From contig DXIP01000007.1 in assembly GCA_019112825.1 (NCBI GenBank), forward strand, positions 31,271 through 95,270: a stretch of 64,000 nt of DNA, read 5' to 3'. Source of the DNA: Alistipes excrementigallinarum (lineage in GTDB: Bacteria > Bacteroidota > Bacteroidia > Bacteroidales > Rikenellaceae). Below are positions 1 through 8,274 of this stretch, one piece after another (position 1 is the stretch's first letter; the number at the start of each line of letters is the position of its first letter). The notes beneath the pieces were generated by a model. The model saw only the letters and a program-made list of their open reading frames with translations. It did not search any database and had not been told where the DNA came from. The position numbers were made by a program, and so were the translations under genes.

Positions 1-403
1 CGAGCGCCCGCTGCGGGTCGCGCACCATGTCGAATGCGCGGTGGAAGGTCACCTCGAGGGGTCCCGCCTCGCGCACCAGGCAGGTCGTACGCTCCACGTC
101 GACCTCGCCGTCGGCCGTCAGCAGCCCCAGCACCACGCCATCGGCTCCGCATTCGCGGGCGAAGCGAATCTCGGCGGCCATCAGCTCGACCTCGTCGTCG
201 GTATAGAGAAAATCGCCGCCGCGCGGACGAATCATCACGCTCAGCCGCACACCCCCGAGCGAACGGGCGTAGCGCAGCAGCGCGGCCGAGGGGGTGGTGC
301 CCCCCTCGAGCGGGGCGGAGCAGAGTTCGATGCGCGACACGCCGCAGCGGCGGGCCACGTCGCACGCCGCACGCGTATAGGCACACAGTTCGGTTGTAAT
401 CAT
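1..403 (-). CDS. cutC: CutC family protein (3' end outside window)
   Basis: The translation from ATG at 403 shows CutC (PF03932) signatures: IELCSAPLEGGTTPS near residue 25, MIRPRGGDFLYTDDE near 55, GADGVVLGLLTADG near 82 and VTFHRAFD near 112. These are TIM-barrel segments of the family. About 134 residues are visible of the usual 240 or so, so the C-terminal half lies beyond base 1. The family was named for copper homeostasis in E. coli, but that role is disputed and the true reaction is uncertain. It follows lutC on the same strand after a 73-base gap. A possible own promoter is a TACCTTTA box at 433-440 with TTG 20 bases further upstream. Family assignment is firm; function is not. Confidence 0.88.
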   Translation of the reverse strand, partial: MITTELCAYTRAACDVARRCGVSRIELCSAPLEGGTTPSAALLRYARSLGGVRLSVMIRPRGGDFLYTDDEVELMAAEIRFARECGADGVVLGLLTADGEVDVERTTCLVREAGPLEVTFHRAFDMVRDPQRAL

Positions 404-476
404 CGGAAAAAGGGTTGGCGGTATTCGGTCGATAAAGGTACGAAAAGCGCGCGAGAAATCCAATCCGCGCGGCGCA

Positions 477-1052
477 CTACCGCAGCAGCACCGTCACCGA
501 CATGGGGCCGTGGGCGCCGAAAACCAGCGCCTGCTCGATGTCGGCCGTCTTCGAAGGACCCGAGACGAAGCAGCCGTAGTCGAAGTCGGCCACCTCGGGC
601 CGCACGACCGCCTCGTGCATCGTATCGACCAGCGCGTCGCGCGGAATGACGATGAGCAGCGCCGTGGCACCGAAGTAGAGCGCCTTGTGGCGGATGTTCT
701 GGCGAATCCATACGGCACCGTTCTCGGCCACGCCGAAGCAACCCTCGACAACGGCCAGCTCGACGTCGACCAGCGAGCGGGCATCCTCCGCCTCGTCGGG
801 ATTCATCGTCGCTCCGGCATCGGGCATCGTCGAGGCAATCTGCCGCACCTCGGGATAGCAGCGGCGCACGGCAGCGGCGAGCGATTCACCCTCCTCGACC
901 CATACGGCCCGGCCCCCGGCAGCGGCGAGCCGCTCGGCGAAGGTGGCCGCACGGTCGTCGAAACGCTGCGGCGTGAAGTCAAACTGGGGATAGGGGTATT
1001 CGGGCATGCCGTCACGGGCGATGCGCTCGAGAATCTTCGCTTTGCTATTCAT
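477..1052 (-). CDS. lutC: LutC/YkgG family lactate utilization protein C
   Basis: A 191-residue LUD-domain protein, the third member of the LutABC L-lactate oxidation complex, a cytoplasmic iron-sulfur system feeding electrons to the respiratory chain. I chose ATG 1052 (MNSKAKILERIARDG) because it overlaps the end of lutB by 8 bases; the longer frame to 1139 would run into lutB coding sequence. Family-typical features are a helical N-terminus followed by an alpha/beta core with the segments GCFGVAENGAVWIRQ and FVSGPSKTADIEQALVFGAHGP, the latter matching the SGPSxTADIE signature. The A-B-C order with overlapping ends indicates one operon and translational coupling. Confidence 0.92.
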   Translation of the reverse strand: MNSKAKILERIARDGMPEYPYPQFDFTPQRFDDRAATFAERLAAAGGRAVWVEEGESLAAAVRRCYPEVRQIASTMPDAGATMNPDEAEDARSLVDVELAVVEGCFGVAENGAVWIRQNIRHKALYFGATALLIVIPRDALVDTMHEAVVRPEVADFDYGCFVSGPSKTADIEQALVFGAHGPMSVTVLLR

Positions 1053-2430
1053 GGTCGGTCGTTTTTTCGATTCCGCCCCGCTTCCAGAGGGCATTGAAGG
1101 TATGGGGTGCGAAACGGGGCATGGCACGTCCCGGAGCACACCAGGGATTCAACCCGTTGTCGAGCATCCACGCCGGGAGGTGTTCGGCCACGCGAGCCAG
1201 CGCAATGCCGCCGTAGAAGCAGCGCGGCGAGCGCATGATGACATCCATCACCTTGACGGCCGCCTTCTTGGCGGGGTCGGCCAGATGGTCGCGGTCGAGC
1301 TGCTGGCGCCAGAGGTAGATTTGTTCGCCCAGGTCGATTTTCGCCGGGCAGACGTGCGAGCAGGAGTAGCAGAGCGAGCAGGCCGAGACGTTGCCGTGGT
1401 GGAGCTTGGGCGAGCGCAGCATCGAGAGGTTGATGCCCAGCGGTCCGGGGATGAAGTAGGAGTAGGAGTATCCGCCCGAGCGGCGATAGACCGGGCAGGT
1501 GTTCATGCAGGCGCCGCAGCGCAGGCACTTGAGCATGTTGCGGTGCGCCTCGTTGGCCAGCCACTCCGTACGGCCGTTGTCGACGATGATGACGTGGATG
1601 CGCTTGCCGGGGGCGGGACGGCGGTAGAGCGAGGTGTAGGTGGTCACGGGCTGTCCCGTACCCGAGCGGGCCAGCAGCCGCGTGAAGACGCCCAGCGACC
1701 GCATGTCGGGAATCACCTTCTCGAGCCCCATGATGGCGATGTGCAGGTCGCAGAACGAGGTGCCCAGGTCGGCATTGCCCTCGTTCGTGCAGACGGCCAG
1801 GGCGCCCGTCTCGGCGACGGCGAAGTTGACGCCCGTCATCGAGATGTCGGCCCCGAGGAACTTGGCGCGCAGGTTGCGCCGCGCCGCATGGGTCAGGTAG
1901 GTCGGGTCGCTGTTGCCCGGTTCGGTGCCCATCTCGCGGGTGAAGAGCGCGCCGACCTCCTCGCGCCGCACGCCGATGGCCGGCAGCACGATGTGGCTCG
2001 GGGGGAGCTTCAGCAGCTGCATGATGCGCTCGCCCAGGTCACTCTCGACGGCATCGACCCCGCGCTCGCGCAGGTAGGGGGTCAGGCCGCACTCCTCCGA
2101 GAGCATCGACTTGCTCTTGATGAGGTTCTGCCCGCCGTGCTCCTGGACCAGGCGCCACACCGTGGCGTTCATCTCGGCGGCATCCTCGGCCCAGTGGACC
2201 TCGATGCCGTTGGCCGTGGCGTTGCGCTCGAAGAGTTCGAGGTAGTGGCCCAGACGGCTGAGCGTATGTCGTTTGATGGCGGATGCCGTCTCGCGCAGCG
2301 ACTCCCACTCGGGAACCGTATGCGCCATCCGGTCGCGCTTTTCGCGCACGGCGTAAAGCGCCCGGTCGTGCCACGCCATGCGTTCGGCGTCGGCTACGAA
2401 CCGCTTTGCTGCTTTGGAATGGCTGCTCAT
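1045..2430 (-). CDS. lutB: LutB/YkgF iron-sulfur lactate utilization protein
   Basis: A 461-residue protein with an N-terminal LUD domain and C-terminal ferredoxin-type clusters. Two CxxCxxCxxxC motifs are visible: C302/C305/C308/C312 and C351/C354/C357/C361, ligands for two [4Fe-4S] centres. The LUD region includes GVNFAVAETGALAVCTNEGN near 200-220. It is expected to act with LutA and LutC in oxidising L-lactate to pyruvate. The start at ATG 2430 overlaps the lutA stop in an ATGA arrangement, which argues against the longer in-frame extension upstream. Downstream it overlaps lutC by 8 bases. Confidence 0.93.
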   Translation of the reverse strand: MSSHSKAAKRFVADAERMAWHDRALYAVREKRDRMAHTVPEWESLRETASAIKRHTLSRLGHYLELFERNATANGIEVHWAEDAAEMNATVWRLVQEHGGQNLIKSKSMLSEECGLTPYLRERGVDAVESDLGERIMQLLKLPPSHIVLPAIGVRREEVGALFTREMGTEPGNSDPTYLTHAARRNLRAKFLGADISMTGVNFAVAETGALAVCTNEGNADLGTSFCDLHIAIMGLEKVIPDMRSLGVFTRLLARSGTGQPVTTYTSLYRRPAPGKRIHVIIVDNGRTEWLANEAHRNMLKCLRCGACMNTCPVYRRSGGYSYSYFIPGPLGINLSMLRSPKLHHGNVSACSLCYSCSHVCPAKIDLGEQIYLWRQQLDRDHLADPAKKAAVKVMDVIMRSPRCFYGGIALARVAEHLPAWMLDNGLNPWCAPGRAMPRFAPHTFNALWKRGGIEKTTDHE

Positions 2431-3167
2431 GAGTGCGAATTGAGAATTTCGACAATGTGGATGGTCTTCACGGGGAGCTTCTCGTGGTCGATGACCCCCT
2501 GCATGTGCATCAGGCAGGAGGAGTCGGCGCCCGTGATGTATTCGGCGCCCGTTGACATGTGGTCGCGCACCTTGTCGCGTCCCATGGCGCACGACACGGC
2601 GTTCTCCTCGACGGAGAACATGCCGCCGAAGCCGCAGCACTCGTCGCGCCGCGCGGGTTCGCGGACCTCGATGCCGTCGACCATCTCGAGCAGGTCGCGC
2701 AGCTTCGAGAGGTAGGGCTCGTGCCGCTCGCTGGGCGACGAAAGGCCCAGCCGGCGCACGCCGTGGCAGGAGTTGTGGAGGCTCACCCGGTGGGGGAAGC
2801 GGGCGTCGAGCCGCTCGGGGCGGACGACGTCGTGGATGAATTCGCAGATTTCCCAGATGCGCGAATCGACGCAGGCATGCTCGTCATAGTGCTCCAGCAG
2901 CCGGGGATAACCCTCCTTGACGAAGACCACGCAGCTGGCCGAGGGGGCCACCACGTAGTCGAAGCGTGCGAAGAGGTCGTTCATCCGTTCAGCCAGCGGT
3001 TTGGCATCCTGCTCGAACCCGGCGTTGGCCATCGGCTGGCCGCAGCAGGTCTGGTCGAGCGGATACTCCACGTCGCACCCCAGCCGAACGAGCAGCTCGT
3101 AGGAGGCGCGCGCCACCTGAGGGTAGAGCGCGTTGATATAACAGGGGATAAAGAGTCCGACTTTCAT
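2427..3167 (-). CDS. lutA: LutA/YkgE (Fe-S)-binding lactate utilization protein
   Basis: A 246-residue protein with the two CCG-type cysteine-rich domains of the LutA/LldE/GlpC family: CCGQP at residues 41-45 and CCGFGG at 177-182, plus SLHNSCHG near 129-136. These motifs bind unusual Fe-S clusters in heterodisulfide-reductase-like subunits. It is the first gene of lutABC, with the stop overlapping the lutB start by 4 bases. A TATCTTTG (-7 type) box on the minus strand at 3225-3232, about 60 bases upstream of the start, is the likely promoter, though its -33 element is weak. The role in lactate oxidation is inferred from the complete A-B-C set. Confidence 0.93.
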   Translation of the reverse strand: MKVGLFIPCYINALYPQVARASYELLVRLGCDVEYPLDQTCCGQPMANAGFEQDAKPLAERMNDLFARFDYVVAPSASCVVFVKEGYPRLLEHYDEHACVDSRIWEICEFIHDVVRPERLDARFPHRVSLHNSCHGVRRLGLSSPSERHEPYLSKLRDLLEMVDGIEVREPARRDECCGFGGMFSVEENAVSCAMGRDKVRDHMSTGAEYITGADSSCLMHMQGVIDHEKLPVKTIHIVEILNSHS

Positions 3168-3559
3168 CGATTGTTCTTTGTAAGGTTACGGATATGTTTG
3201 TCTGTATGGCGCAAAAACCGGCCTCAAAGATAGCGTAAATTGCGCCAACTTGGTATCGAACGGCCCGATTTTCGCCGTTGCCGGTCGATTTTTCCCGGCA
3301 CTGCGCCGCCATCGGAAGCAACCGTCGGGCACGGGCGCCGGATGCCGCAGGAGCGCTTCCGGCCGAAGCGCGCCAGGCGGTCGACATCCCCGCCGCCGCG
3401 CTCAATTCCGCCCCCGGTGCACCACCCCGCTACCCCGAGGCGGCAATGAGTCGGTTCGTGCCCCAGCCCAACTCCGCAGCGGCCTCCCCCTCCTCCGGCC
3501 CGGTCCGCATCGACAAAGGCGCGGCAACCGCCCGCTCCCGGTCCGGCCCCGCAGGGCAC
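3168..3559. other. Intergenic region between lutABC and the hsp20 terminator
   Basis: Reading frames here have no recognisable protein character. The only signal I see is the minus-strand TATCTTTG box at 3225-3232 that can drive lutA. The rest is GC-rich sequence with no convincing gene, tRNA or repeat. Confidence 0.5.
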
Positions 3560-3594
3560 AAAAAAAGGGAGAATCCCCTTGCAGGAATTCTCCC
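3560..3594 (-). terminator. Rho-independent terminator of hsp20
   Basis: On the minus strand an 8-bp stem (gggagaat / attctccc at 3567-3574 and 3587-3594) is followed by a run of seven T (3560-3566). It lies just downstream of the hsp20 stop. Confidence 0.85.
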
Positions 3595-3616
3595 TCGTTC
3601 GGCTTGGCTGCGACGA

Positions 3617-4054
3617 TTATTTGATTTCGATGCGACGCGATGCAGGAGCCTTCTCCTCGACCTTCTTCTTGGGAATGTCGATGGTCATCACTCCGTGCTC
3701 GACCTTGGCCGAAATCTTCTCGGTCTCGACGTTGTCAGGCAGCAGCAGGCTCTGCTGGAAGCGGCTGTACGAGAACTCGCGACGCAGGTAGGTACCCTTC
3801 TTCTTGGGATCCTCCTCCTTCTCCTCGTTCTTCTTCTCCATCGAGATGACCAGCTCGTTGTCGGGGTTGACGTCGACATGGAAGTCTTCCTTGGTCATGC
3901 CCGGCGCTGCCACCTCAATGCGGAACTCGTCCTCATTCTCGATGATGTTGACGGCCGGAGAGGTCGTGTTGCGCTTCTCAAGCCACTCATTGTCGAAGAA
4001 ATCATTGAAAATACTCGGCAACCAATTCTGATTGTTACGTCTTGCAGGTACCAT
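3617..4054 (-). CDS. Hsp20/alpha-crystallin family small heat shock protein
   Basis: A 145-residue cytoplasmic holdase chaperone. The alpha-crystallin domain spans about residues 33-135: it begins with PAVNIIENEDEFRIEVAAPGM, contains DFHVDVNPDNELVISMEK, and has the LLLPDNVETEKISAKVEHGVMTIDIPKK block that matches the conserved A-x-x-x-n-GVL-type strand. A short C-terminal SRRIEIK carries the I-x-I anchor used for oligomer assembly. A strong AGGAGG ribosome site sits before the ATG at 4054. Single-gene unit ending in its own terminator. Heat regulation is expected for the family, but I see no operator. Confidence 0.95.
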   Translation of the reverse strand: MVPARRNNQNWLPSIFNDFFDNEWLEKRNTTSPAVNIIENEDEFRIEVAAPGMTKEDFHVDVNPDNELVISMEKKNEEKEEDPKKKGTYLRREFSYSRFQQSLLLPDNVETEKISAKVEHGVMTIDIPKKKVEEKAPASRRIEIK

Positions 4055-4259
4055 AGTTTTGTCCTCCTATTTATTTTAGTTCAACATTTGCTTTTTTGGA
4101 CCCGCCCCTTTCGGAGCGGCTTCGCCCCCAATATGGTCAAATGCCGTGCCAGAAGGCCAAAGCGCACAGTGTGTCACAAATTGTCACAAAAGCGGACGAT
4201 TCGTCATGACAAAGGGAGACTCTGCACGCCATTTCGTCGCAACTTGGCCGAAGAATCGC

Positions 4260-4267
4260 TACCTTTG
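4260..4267 (+). promoter_or_regulatory. Bacteroidota -7 promoter box, gives nearly leaderless transcript
   Basis: TACCTTTG matches the TAnnTTTG consensus and ends 4 bases before the ATG at 4272, so transcription would start at or within a few bases of the start codon. No clear TTTG lies 19-20 bases upstream; TTGG is present 12 bases upstream, which is not the usual spacing. Confidence 0.55.
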
Positions 4268-4271
4268 CGGC

Positions 4272-4799
4272 ATGACACACGACCAACTTCTGTTCCGGCC
4301 CGCCGCGGAGGCCGACCTCGGGCGCATCATGGAGATTATCCGCGCGGCACAGGCCCGCATGCGGGCCCGCGGGAGCAGCCAGTGGCAGAACGGCTACCCC
4401 GCTGCGGCGGACATCCTGCGCGACATCGAGCGGGGCTACGGCCATCTGCTTGCGGAGGCGGAGACGGGGCTCACGGTGGCCTACGGCGCCGTGCTCTTCG
4501 AGGGCGAACCGGCCTACGAGGCCATCGAGGGGCGGTGGCTGACCACAGGCCCCTACGTCATGGTCCACCGGCTGGCCGTGGCCGAGGAGCGGCTCCGACA
4601 GGGCGTGGCGCGCCGGTTCATGCAGCGCGTCGAGGCACTGGCCCTCACGCGCGGCATCGGCAGCTTCCGCGTCGACACCAACTTCGACAACGCCGGCATG
4701 CTCGCACTGCTCGCCGAGGCGGGATTCGTCCGCTGCGGCGAAATCCGCTACGGAGCGGAGCACCGCGAAGCCTTTGAGAAGGTGCTGCGCCGACAATAG
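4272..4799 (+). CDS. GNAT family N-acetyltransferase
   Basis: A 175-residue single-domain acetyltransferase using acetyl-CoA. The motif A region reads MVHRLAVAEERLRQGVAR around residues 96-113 (R/QxxGxA-type pyrophosphate loop), and the motif B region has DTNFDNAGMLALLAEAGFVRCGEIRY near 137-162, typical of RimI-like proteins. The N-terminus LLFRPAAEADLGRIMEIIRAAQ is the usual beta1-alpha1 start. I chose ATG 4272 over an upstream in-frame ATG at 4146 because homology-like sequence begins there and a TAnnTTTG promoter box sits at 4260-4267. Substrate unknown. Confidence 0.85.
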   Translation: MTHDQLLFRPAAEADLGRIMEIIRAAQARMRARGSSQWQNGYPAAADILRDIERGYGHLLAEAETGLTVAYGAVLFEGEPAYEAIEGRWLTTGPYVMVHRLAVAEERLRQGVARRFMQRVEALALTRGIGSFRVDTNFDNAGMLALLAEAGFVRCGEIRYGAEHREAFEKVLRRQ

Positions 4800-4966
4800 C
4801 CGCCCCCCACACCAACAGCCGCCTTCCTTGCCGTCAGACAGGGCGCCAAGGCCCCAAACAGGCGATTCTGCCGCCGCTGCCGCCTCCAGCCGTCGCTTCC
4901 TGCCGCCACGGTGCAGAGGTCGTACAACAGCCCCATACGGCCGTCTGCGGGACACCTGCAGGGTAA

Positions 4967-5003
4967 CAAAAAAGGAGCCGCCTCCCGTTCGGAAGGCGGC
5001 TCC
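4967..5003 (-). terminator. Terminator of the first glycan cassette
   Basis: Minus strand stem GGAGCCGCCT with AGGCGGCTCC (arms 4974-4983 and 4994-5003), followed by a T run at 4967-4973. It closes the operon that ends at 5024. Confidence 0.88.
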
Positions 5004-5023
5004 TTGAATGAATGCCCGATTGG

Positions 5024-5908
5024 CTACTGGGCCTCGTAGAGGAACATGCCGGTGATGTCCGTGCGCGAATTCGGAGCAAGAGCCGTATAACGGAGGTAGC
5101 GGCACGTCACGGGCTCGATGAAGCTCCAGTTCTGCGTTCCGCCCCAGACGTCAAGCACACCGTGGCTCGTCCAGTTCGTCCCGTCGGCCGAGGTCTCCAC
5201 CTCAATCTGCGTGGGAGCGAAGGCCGAAGCCCAATGGGTGGTCTTGGCACCGATGAGGGTGTGGGTTGCCGCCATGTCGACCATCACCCACCAGGGTGCG
5301 GAGTTCGAAGCCACATCGCCGCCGGCCGTGCCCTTCAATACGTTGGCGTCACCCTCGATGCCATCCATCTTCGAGCATACCCAGTTCGTACGGTCAATCT
5401 GCTTGGGGTTGGCCGGAGCCTCGGCCTTGAGATTCAGATAGGCGTTCTTCGTGATGTCGAGCGTCAGCAGATTCTGACGCCCCAGCTCCACGCCGGGGGT
5501 CTGCGCAAGGGAGACGGCAATCGAATACTCCGCCTTGTCGCGCATATCGGCGGCAAAGCTCCAGTCGGAAACGGAGAGTGTCACGGGAGCCGAGACAAGC
5601 TCGCCGGCCGGAACGGTCACCTCCTGTTTCGAAAGGGCAACCGCATTTTCAGGCAGCGTCTCACTGGCAACAACATCAAACGAGAAGGTCAGGTCCTTCG
5701 CCGCGGCCTTGTTCAGGCCGACGCTGAAGACCAGCGACGCGTCGCCCGTGATGCCCGCAGCCGTATGGCTGAGCGTCACCGACTTGTCGAGGATACCAAG
5801 ATGCTCAGGCACCAGGTAAGCGTATGTTTCAAACCACGAGGTGTCCCCTTCGTCGTCGCTGCAGGCCGCAGCCCCCACACCGAGGAGGGCTACAGCTGCA
5901 AACGCCAT
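5024..5908 (-). CDS. DUF1735-like and F5/8 type C (discoidin) surface lipoprotein, cassette 1
   Basis: A 294-residue protein, last gene of cassette 1. The N-terminus MAFAAVALLGVGAAAC ends in a lipobox (C16), so it should be lipidated and surface exposed. Residues about 30-135 resemble the DUF1735 (BT_3987-like N) Ig-type fold; about 150-293 form a discoidin domain with the characteristic W-x-x-H-G, TNWT and CRYLRYTALAP strands. The likely role is binding glycan at the cell surface. Oddity: an ATG at 5921 (ATGAAAGAAATAC) would give a normal MKK-type start if one base were removed, but as written it is one base out of frame, so translation must start at the internal ATG 5908 or the start carries a frameshift. 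Its paralogue is at 27982-28878. Confidence 0.82.
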   Translation of the reverse strand: MAFAAVALLGVGAAACSDDEGDTSWFETYAYLVPEHLGILDKSVTLSHTAAGITGDASLVFSVGLNKAAAKDLTFSFDVVASETLPENAVALSKQEVTVPAGELVSAPVTLSVSDWSFAADMRDKAEYSIAVSLAQTPGVELGRQNLLTLDITKNAYLNLKAEAPANPKQIDRTNWVCSKMDGIEGDANVLKGTAGGDVASNSAPWWVMVDMAATHTLIGAKTTHWASAFAPTQIEVETSADGTNWTSHGVLDVWGGTQNWSFIEPVTCRYLRYTALAPNSRTDITGMFLYEAQ

Positions 5909-5952
5909 GTATTTCTTTCATATCCGTTTTCAATTTACATTACCGTTAATGA

Positions 5953-7095
5953 CTATTTGCCGTCGAAACGCTGGTTCTCACGCCACGTCAGCGGAGCGCT
6001 GGCATGGGCATGACGACCGTTCGAGGTGCAGTCGCTGCAGATGTCGCCGCTGCCCTCGTCCATGCGCCAGTAACCCACCATGTCGTCGGTCGGCGCAATC
6101 GAGTAGTAGCGGTTCGACTCAATCTGGCTGGCCGAGATGCACTTCTTCCAGAAGCGGACCTGCGCCATCATGCAATGGTTGCGGAAGTAGGTGGCACCCG
6201 AGCATACCATCTGGAGGTAGTCCACGGGAACCGAACCGCCCTTGGTCTGGAGCGTCACATCCTTCACACCGTTGACATAAATCGTCAGCAGACCGGCCGT
6301 ATCGAAGGTAATGGCCACATGCGTCCACGTCTCGGGCGTGAAGTGCGATACGGTATTCACCTGCGTGCCGAGCGTCTTGATTTGCAGCAGGTCGAAGTCA
6401 ATCATCGCATCGCCGAAGCGGATGTAGATGTCGTTCGAGTCGAAGAGCGCCTGGTTGTTGATGGCAAAGCCGTCCATCCATACCCAGAATTCGAGCGACC
6501 ACTCGTTGAGGCTGAGTCCCCAGTTGCGGGCCATCTCGCCGCTTCCGTCAAGCGGCTCGCACTTGAGGTGCGACGTGTAGTCCATGTAGGGAACCGACTG
6601 GACAAGAGGCTGGTCGCAGAGCACCAGGTACTTCGACGAAGAGGGCAGCGAGTTCATCTGCGGCGAAACGACCTTGAGCGGCAGGGCATACTGGGCGCCA
6701 TCCTCCGCCTCGAAGGGCTTCACCGTGATGACCATCGCGTCACCGCTGGTGAATCCGGCCTGGATGACACCCTCGGCCGGCATCTCATAGTACTCGGCCG
6801 GAAGCACCTGATAGCTGCTTGCATTGGCCGCATTGTAGGTCTCGAGCAGCGTCGGGTCGATTTCCAGCTTCACCGTGACATCCGACGAGAGCGGACGCGA
6901 AAGCGACGGGGTAAGCGTCACCGTCACATCCTCGGCATCGACCGTAATCTTGCTCGACGTGAGGCCCTTGGAGCTGAATGCCTCCTTGATGTAGAGCCCG
7001 TTGTCAATCGTATCGTAATTGGCATCTTCGCACCCCGTACCCAGCACGGCCGCCAGGCAGAGGGCTAATCCGATATAGATTCTGTTCTTTTTCAT
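5953..7095 (-). CDS. DUF1735 and LamG-like lipoprotein, cassette 1
   Basis: A 380-residue lipoprotein with signal peptide and lipobox LGTGC (C22). Residues about 40-165 match the DUF1735 type (VTVKLEIDPTLLETYNAAN, YEMPAEGVIQAGFTSG). Residues about 190-370 are a concanavalin/LamG_3 fold: WSLEFWVWMDGF, WTHVAITFDTAGLLTIYVNG, and MAQVRFWKKCISASQIESN followed by VGYWRMDEGSGD. This is the standard layout of surface glycan-binding proteins placed after GH18 genes in N-glycan loci. It lies 18 bases after the GH18 gene in one operon. Binding specificity is not predictable. Paralogue at 26714-27901. Confidence 0.88.
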   Translation of the reverse strand: MKKNRIYIGLALCLAAVLGTGCEDANYDTIDNGLYIKEAFSSKGLTSSKITVDAEDVTVTLTPSLSRPLSSDVTVKLEIDPTLLETYNAANASSYQVLPAEYYEMPAEGVIQAGFTSGDAMVITVKPFEAEDGAQYALPLKVVSPQMNSLPSSSKYLVLCDQPLVQSVPYMDYTSHLKCEPLDGSGEMARNWGLSLNEWSLEFWVWMDGFAINNQALFDSNDIYIRFGDAMIDFDLLQIKTLGTQVNTVSHFTPETWTHVAITFDTAGLLTIYVNGVKDVTLQTKGGSVPVDYLQMVCSGATYFRNHCMMAQVRFWKKCISASQIESNRYYSIAPTDDMVGYWRMDEGSGDICSDCTSNGRHAHASAPLTWRENQRFDGK

Positions 7096-7113
7096 AACCT
7101 TTTGCTCGCTTTG

Positions 7114-8247
7114 TTATTTCATGGGAGGATTCATGATGGCCGAAGCCTCACGCAGATAGGGGTACTCAATCGAGTGGCCGGCAAGGCTGTACTCATACTC
7201 CATGTGGTAGGTTCCGACACCGCCCTTGCGGTAGCCGTACTGCGACTCCCACATGGCCATGCCCTTGAGCGAATTGACCGTCTGGCCGTCGCGCGTGGTG
7301 TGGGTCACACCGCCGTCGGCAGCGTAGCTCTCGAAGTTCTCGCACCAAATCAACCGCTCGGTCACCATCTGCTTGAGCGCCTCGTCGTCCCCGACCTCAA
7401 GACCCCGGAGCAGCTTCTCGTAGCGGGAGTCCAGATTCGAGTAGGAGTAGCAGGCGTAGGCCTGGATGATGTAGTAGTCGAAGTAGTCGCGCGCATCGGG
7501 ATGCATGTTCTGCGGTTCGCCGTCGATGACCAGCAGGCGGTCCGTTCCCGATTTGGGTCCGAGGTACTTGCCCAGCTCCTTGACGAAGGTCAGGAAGTTC
7601 GTGCGCTGGCGGTTCGTTTCGGGGTCGCCCGAGTCGCCGAGGTACGGACCGGCAATGTTGCCCGGCGAACCGTAGTTGGCCTCGTAGTCGAAGTCGAAGC
7701 CGTCCCAGTCGTACTTGTCAATCGTATCGACAATCGACTTTGCATATTTGGCGATGGCGGCATCGATGGCGGCCTGGTCGCCGTCCACCCAGCCCCAGAA
7801 GTCCTTCACCGCCGCATCCTCGCTGGCAAAGCCGTTGGCCTGCCAGTTGTCGCGCACCGACTGGGGAGTCGTCTGGTCACCGCAGTTGGCCACGATGAAG
7901 CAGATGGTCACACGCGTGCCCTTCTTGCTCTTCACTTCGCGCTTGTCGGCCCACTTCTCGGGCGAAAGGCCATACCAGTTGCCCCACATCGAGACGAAAT
8001 CGACGCTGTCGGGCAGACCCATCAGACAGTTGACGGGCGACGCACCCTGGCCGGTCCAGTTGCCGAACCAGCCGAAGGTCACCGAATGGTCGGTCTTCTT
8101 CCACTCGCGCAGCTGCTCGTAATACTCGGCGGGGCGAGGTTCGAAGTAGTTGTTGGGCTCCGCTTCGGTCCAGTCGCTGCAGCCCGCCACAAGCGCTGCG
8201 GCAAATGCCAGGATGCCCAGATTCAATATCTTCTTTTTCATATTCAT
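7114..8247 (-). CDS. GH18 endo-beta-N-acetylglucosaminidase-like lipoprotein, cassette 1
   Basis: A 377-residue GH18 enzyme of the type found in Bacteroidota N-glycan loci (EndoF/BT_3987-like), which cleaves the chitobiose core between the two GlcNAc residues. The catalytic motif DGFDFDYE is intact, with the acid Glu at residue 189. Signal peptide with lipobox LVAGC (C23) predicts a surface lipoprotein. The GWFGNWTGQG and ECENF-like WCENF segments are shared with the second GH18 at 25582. There are two possible starts, ATG 8247 (MNMKKK) and ATG 8241. Whether it prefers high-mannose or complex glycans cannot be read from sequence alone. Confidence 0.88.
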   Translation of the reverse strand: MNMKKKILNLGILAFAAALVAGCSDWTEAEPNNYFEPRPAEYYEQLREWKKTDHSVTFGWFGNWTGQGASPVNCLMGLPDSVDFVSMWGNWYGLSPEKWADKREVKSKKGTRVTICFIVANCGDQTTPQSVRDNWQANGFASEDAAVKDFWGWVDGDQAAIDAAIAKYAKSIVDTIDKYDWDGFDFDYEANYGSPGNIAGPYLGDSGDPETNRQRTNFLTFVKELGKYLGPKSGTDRLLVIDGEPQNMHPDARDYFDYYIIQAYACYSYSNLDSRYEKLLRGLEVGDDEALKQMVTERLIWCENFESYAADGGVTHTTRDGQTVNSLKGMAMWESQYGYRKGGVGTYHMEYEYSLAGHSIEYPYLREASAIMNPPMK

Positions 8248-8274
8248 AGTCTTGTTCGAATCTAAGGTTTATAC

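Noticed and set aside
4171..4205. Direct repeat gtcacaaa near the GNAT promoter as an operator
   Set aside because: Too short and A-rich; chance occurrence cannot be excluded and no regulator is nearby.
3278..4777. Long plus-strand frame of 499 residues across hsp20 and the GNAT gene
   Set aside because: Composition is Arg/Pro/Ala-rich out-of-frame translation of GC-rich DNA; it overlaps two clearly real genes.
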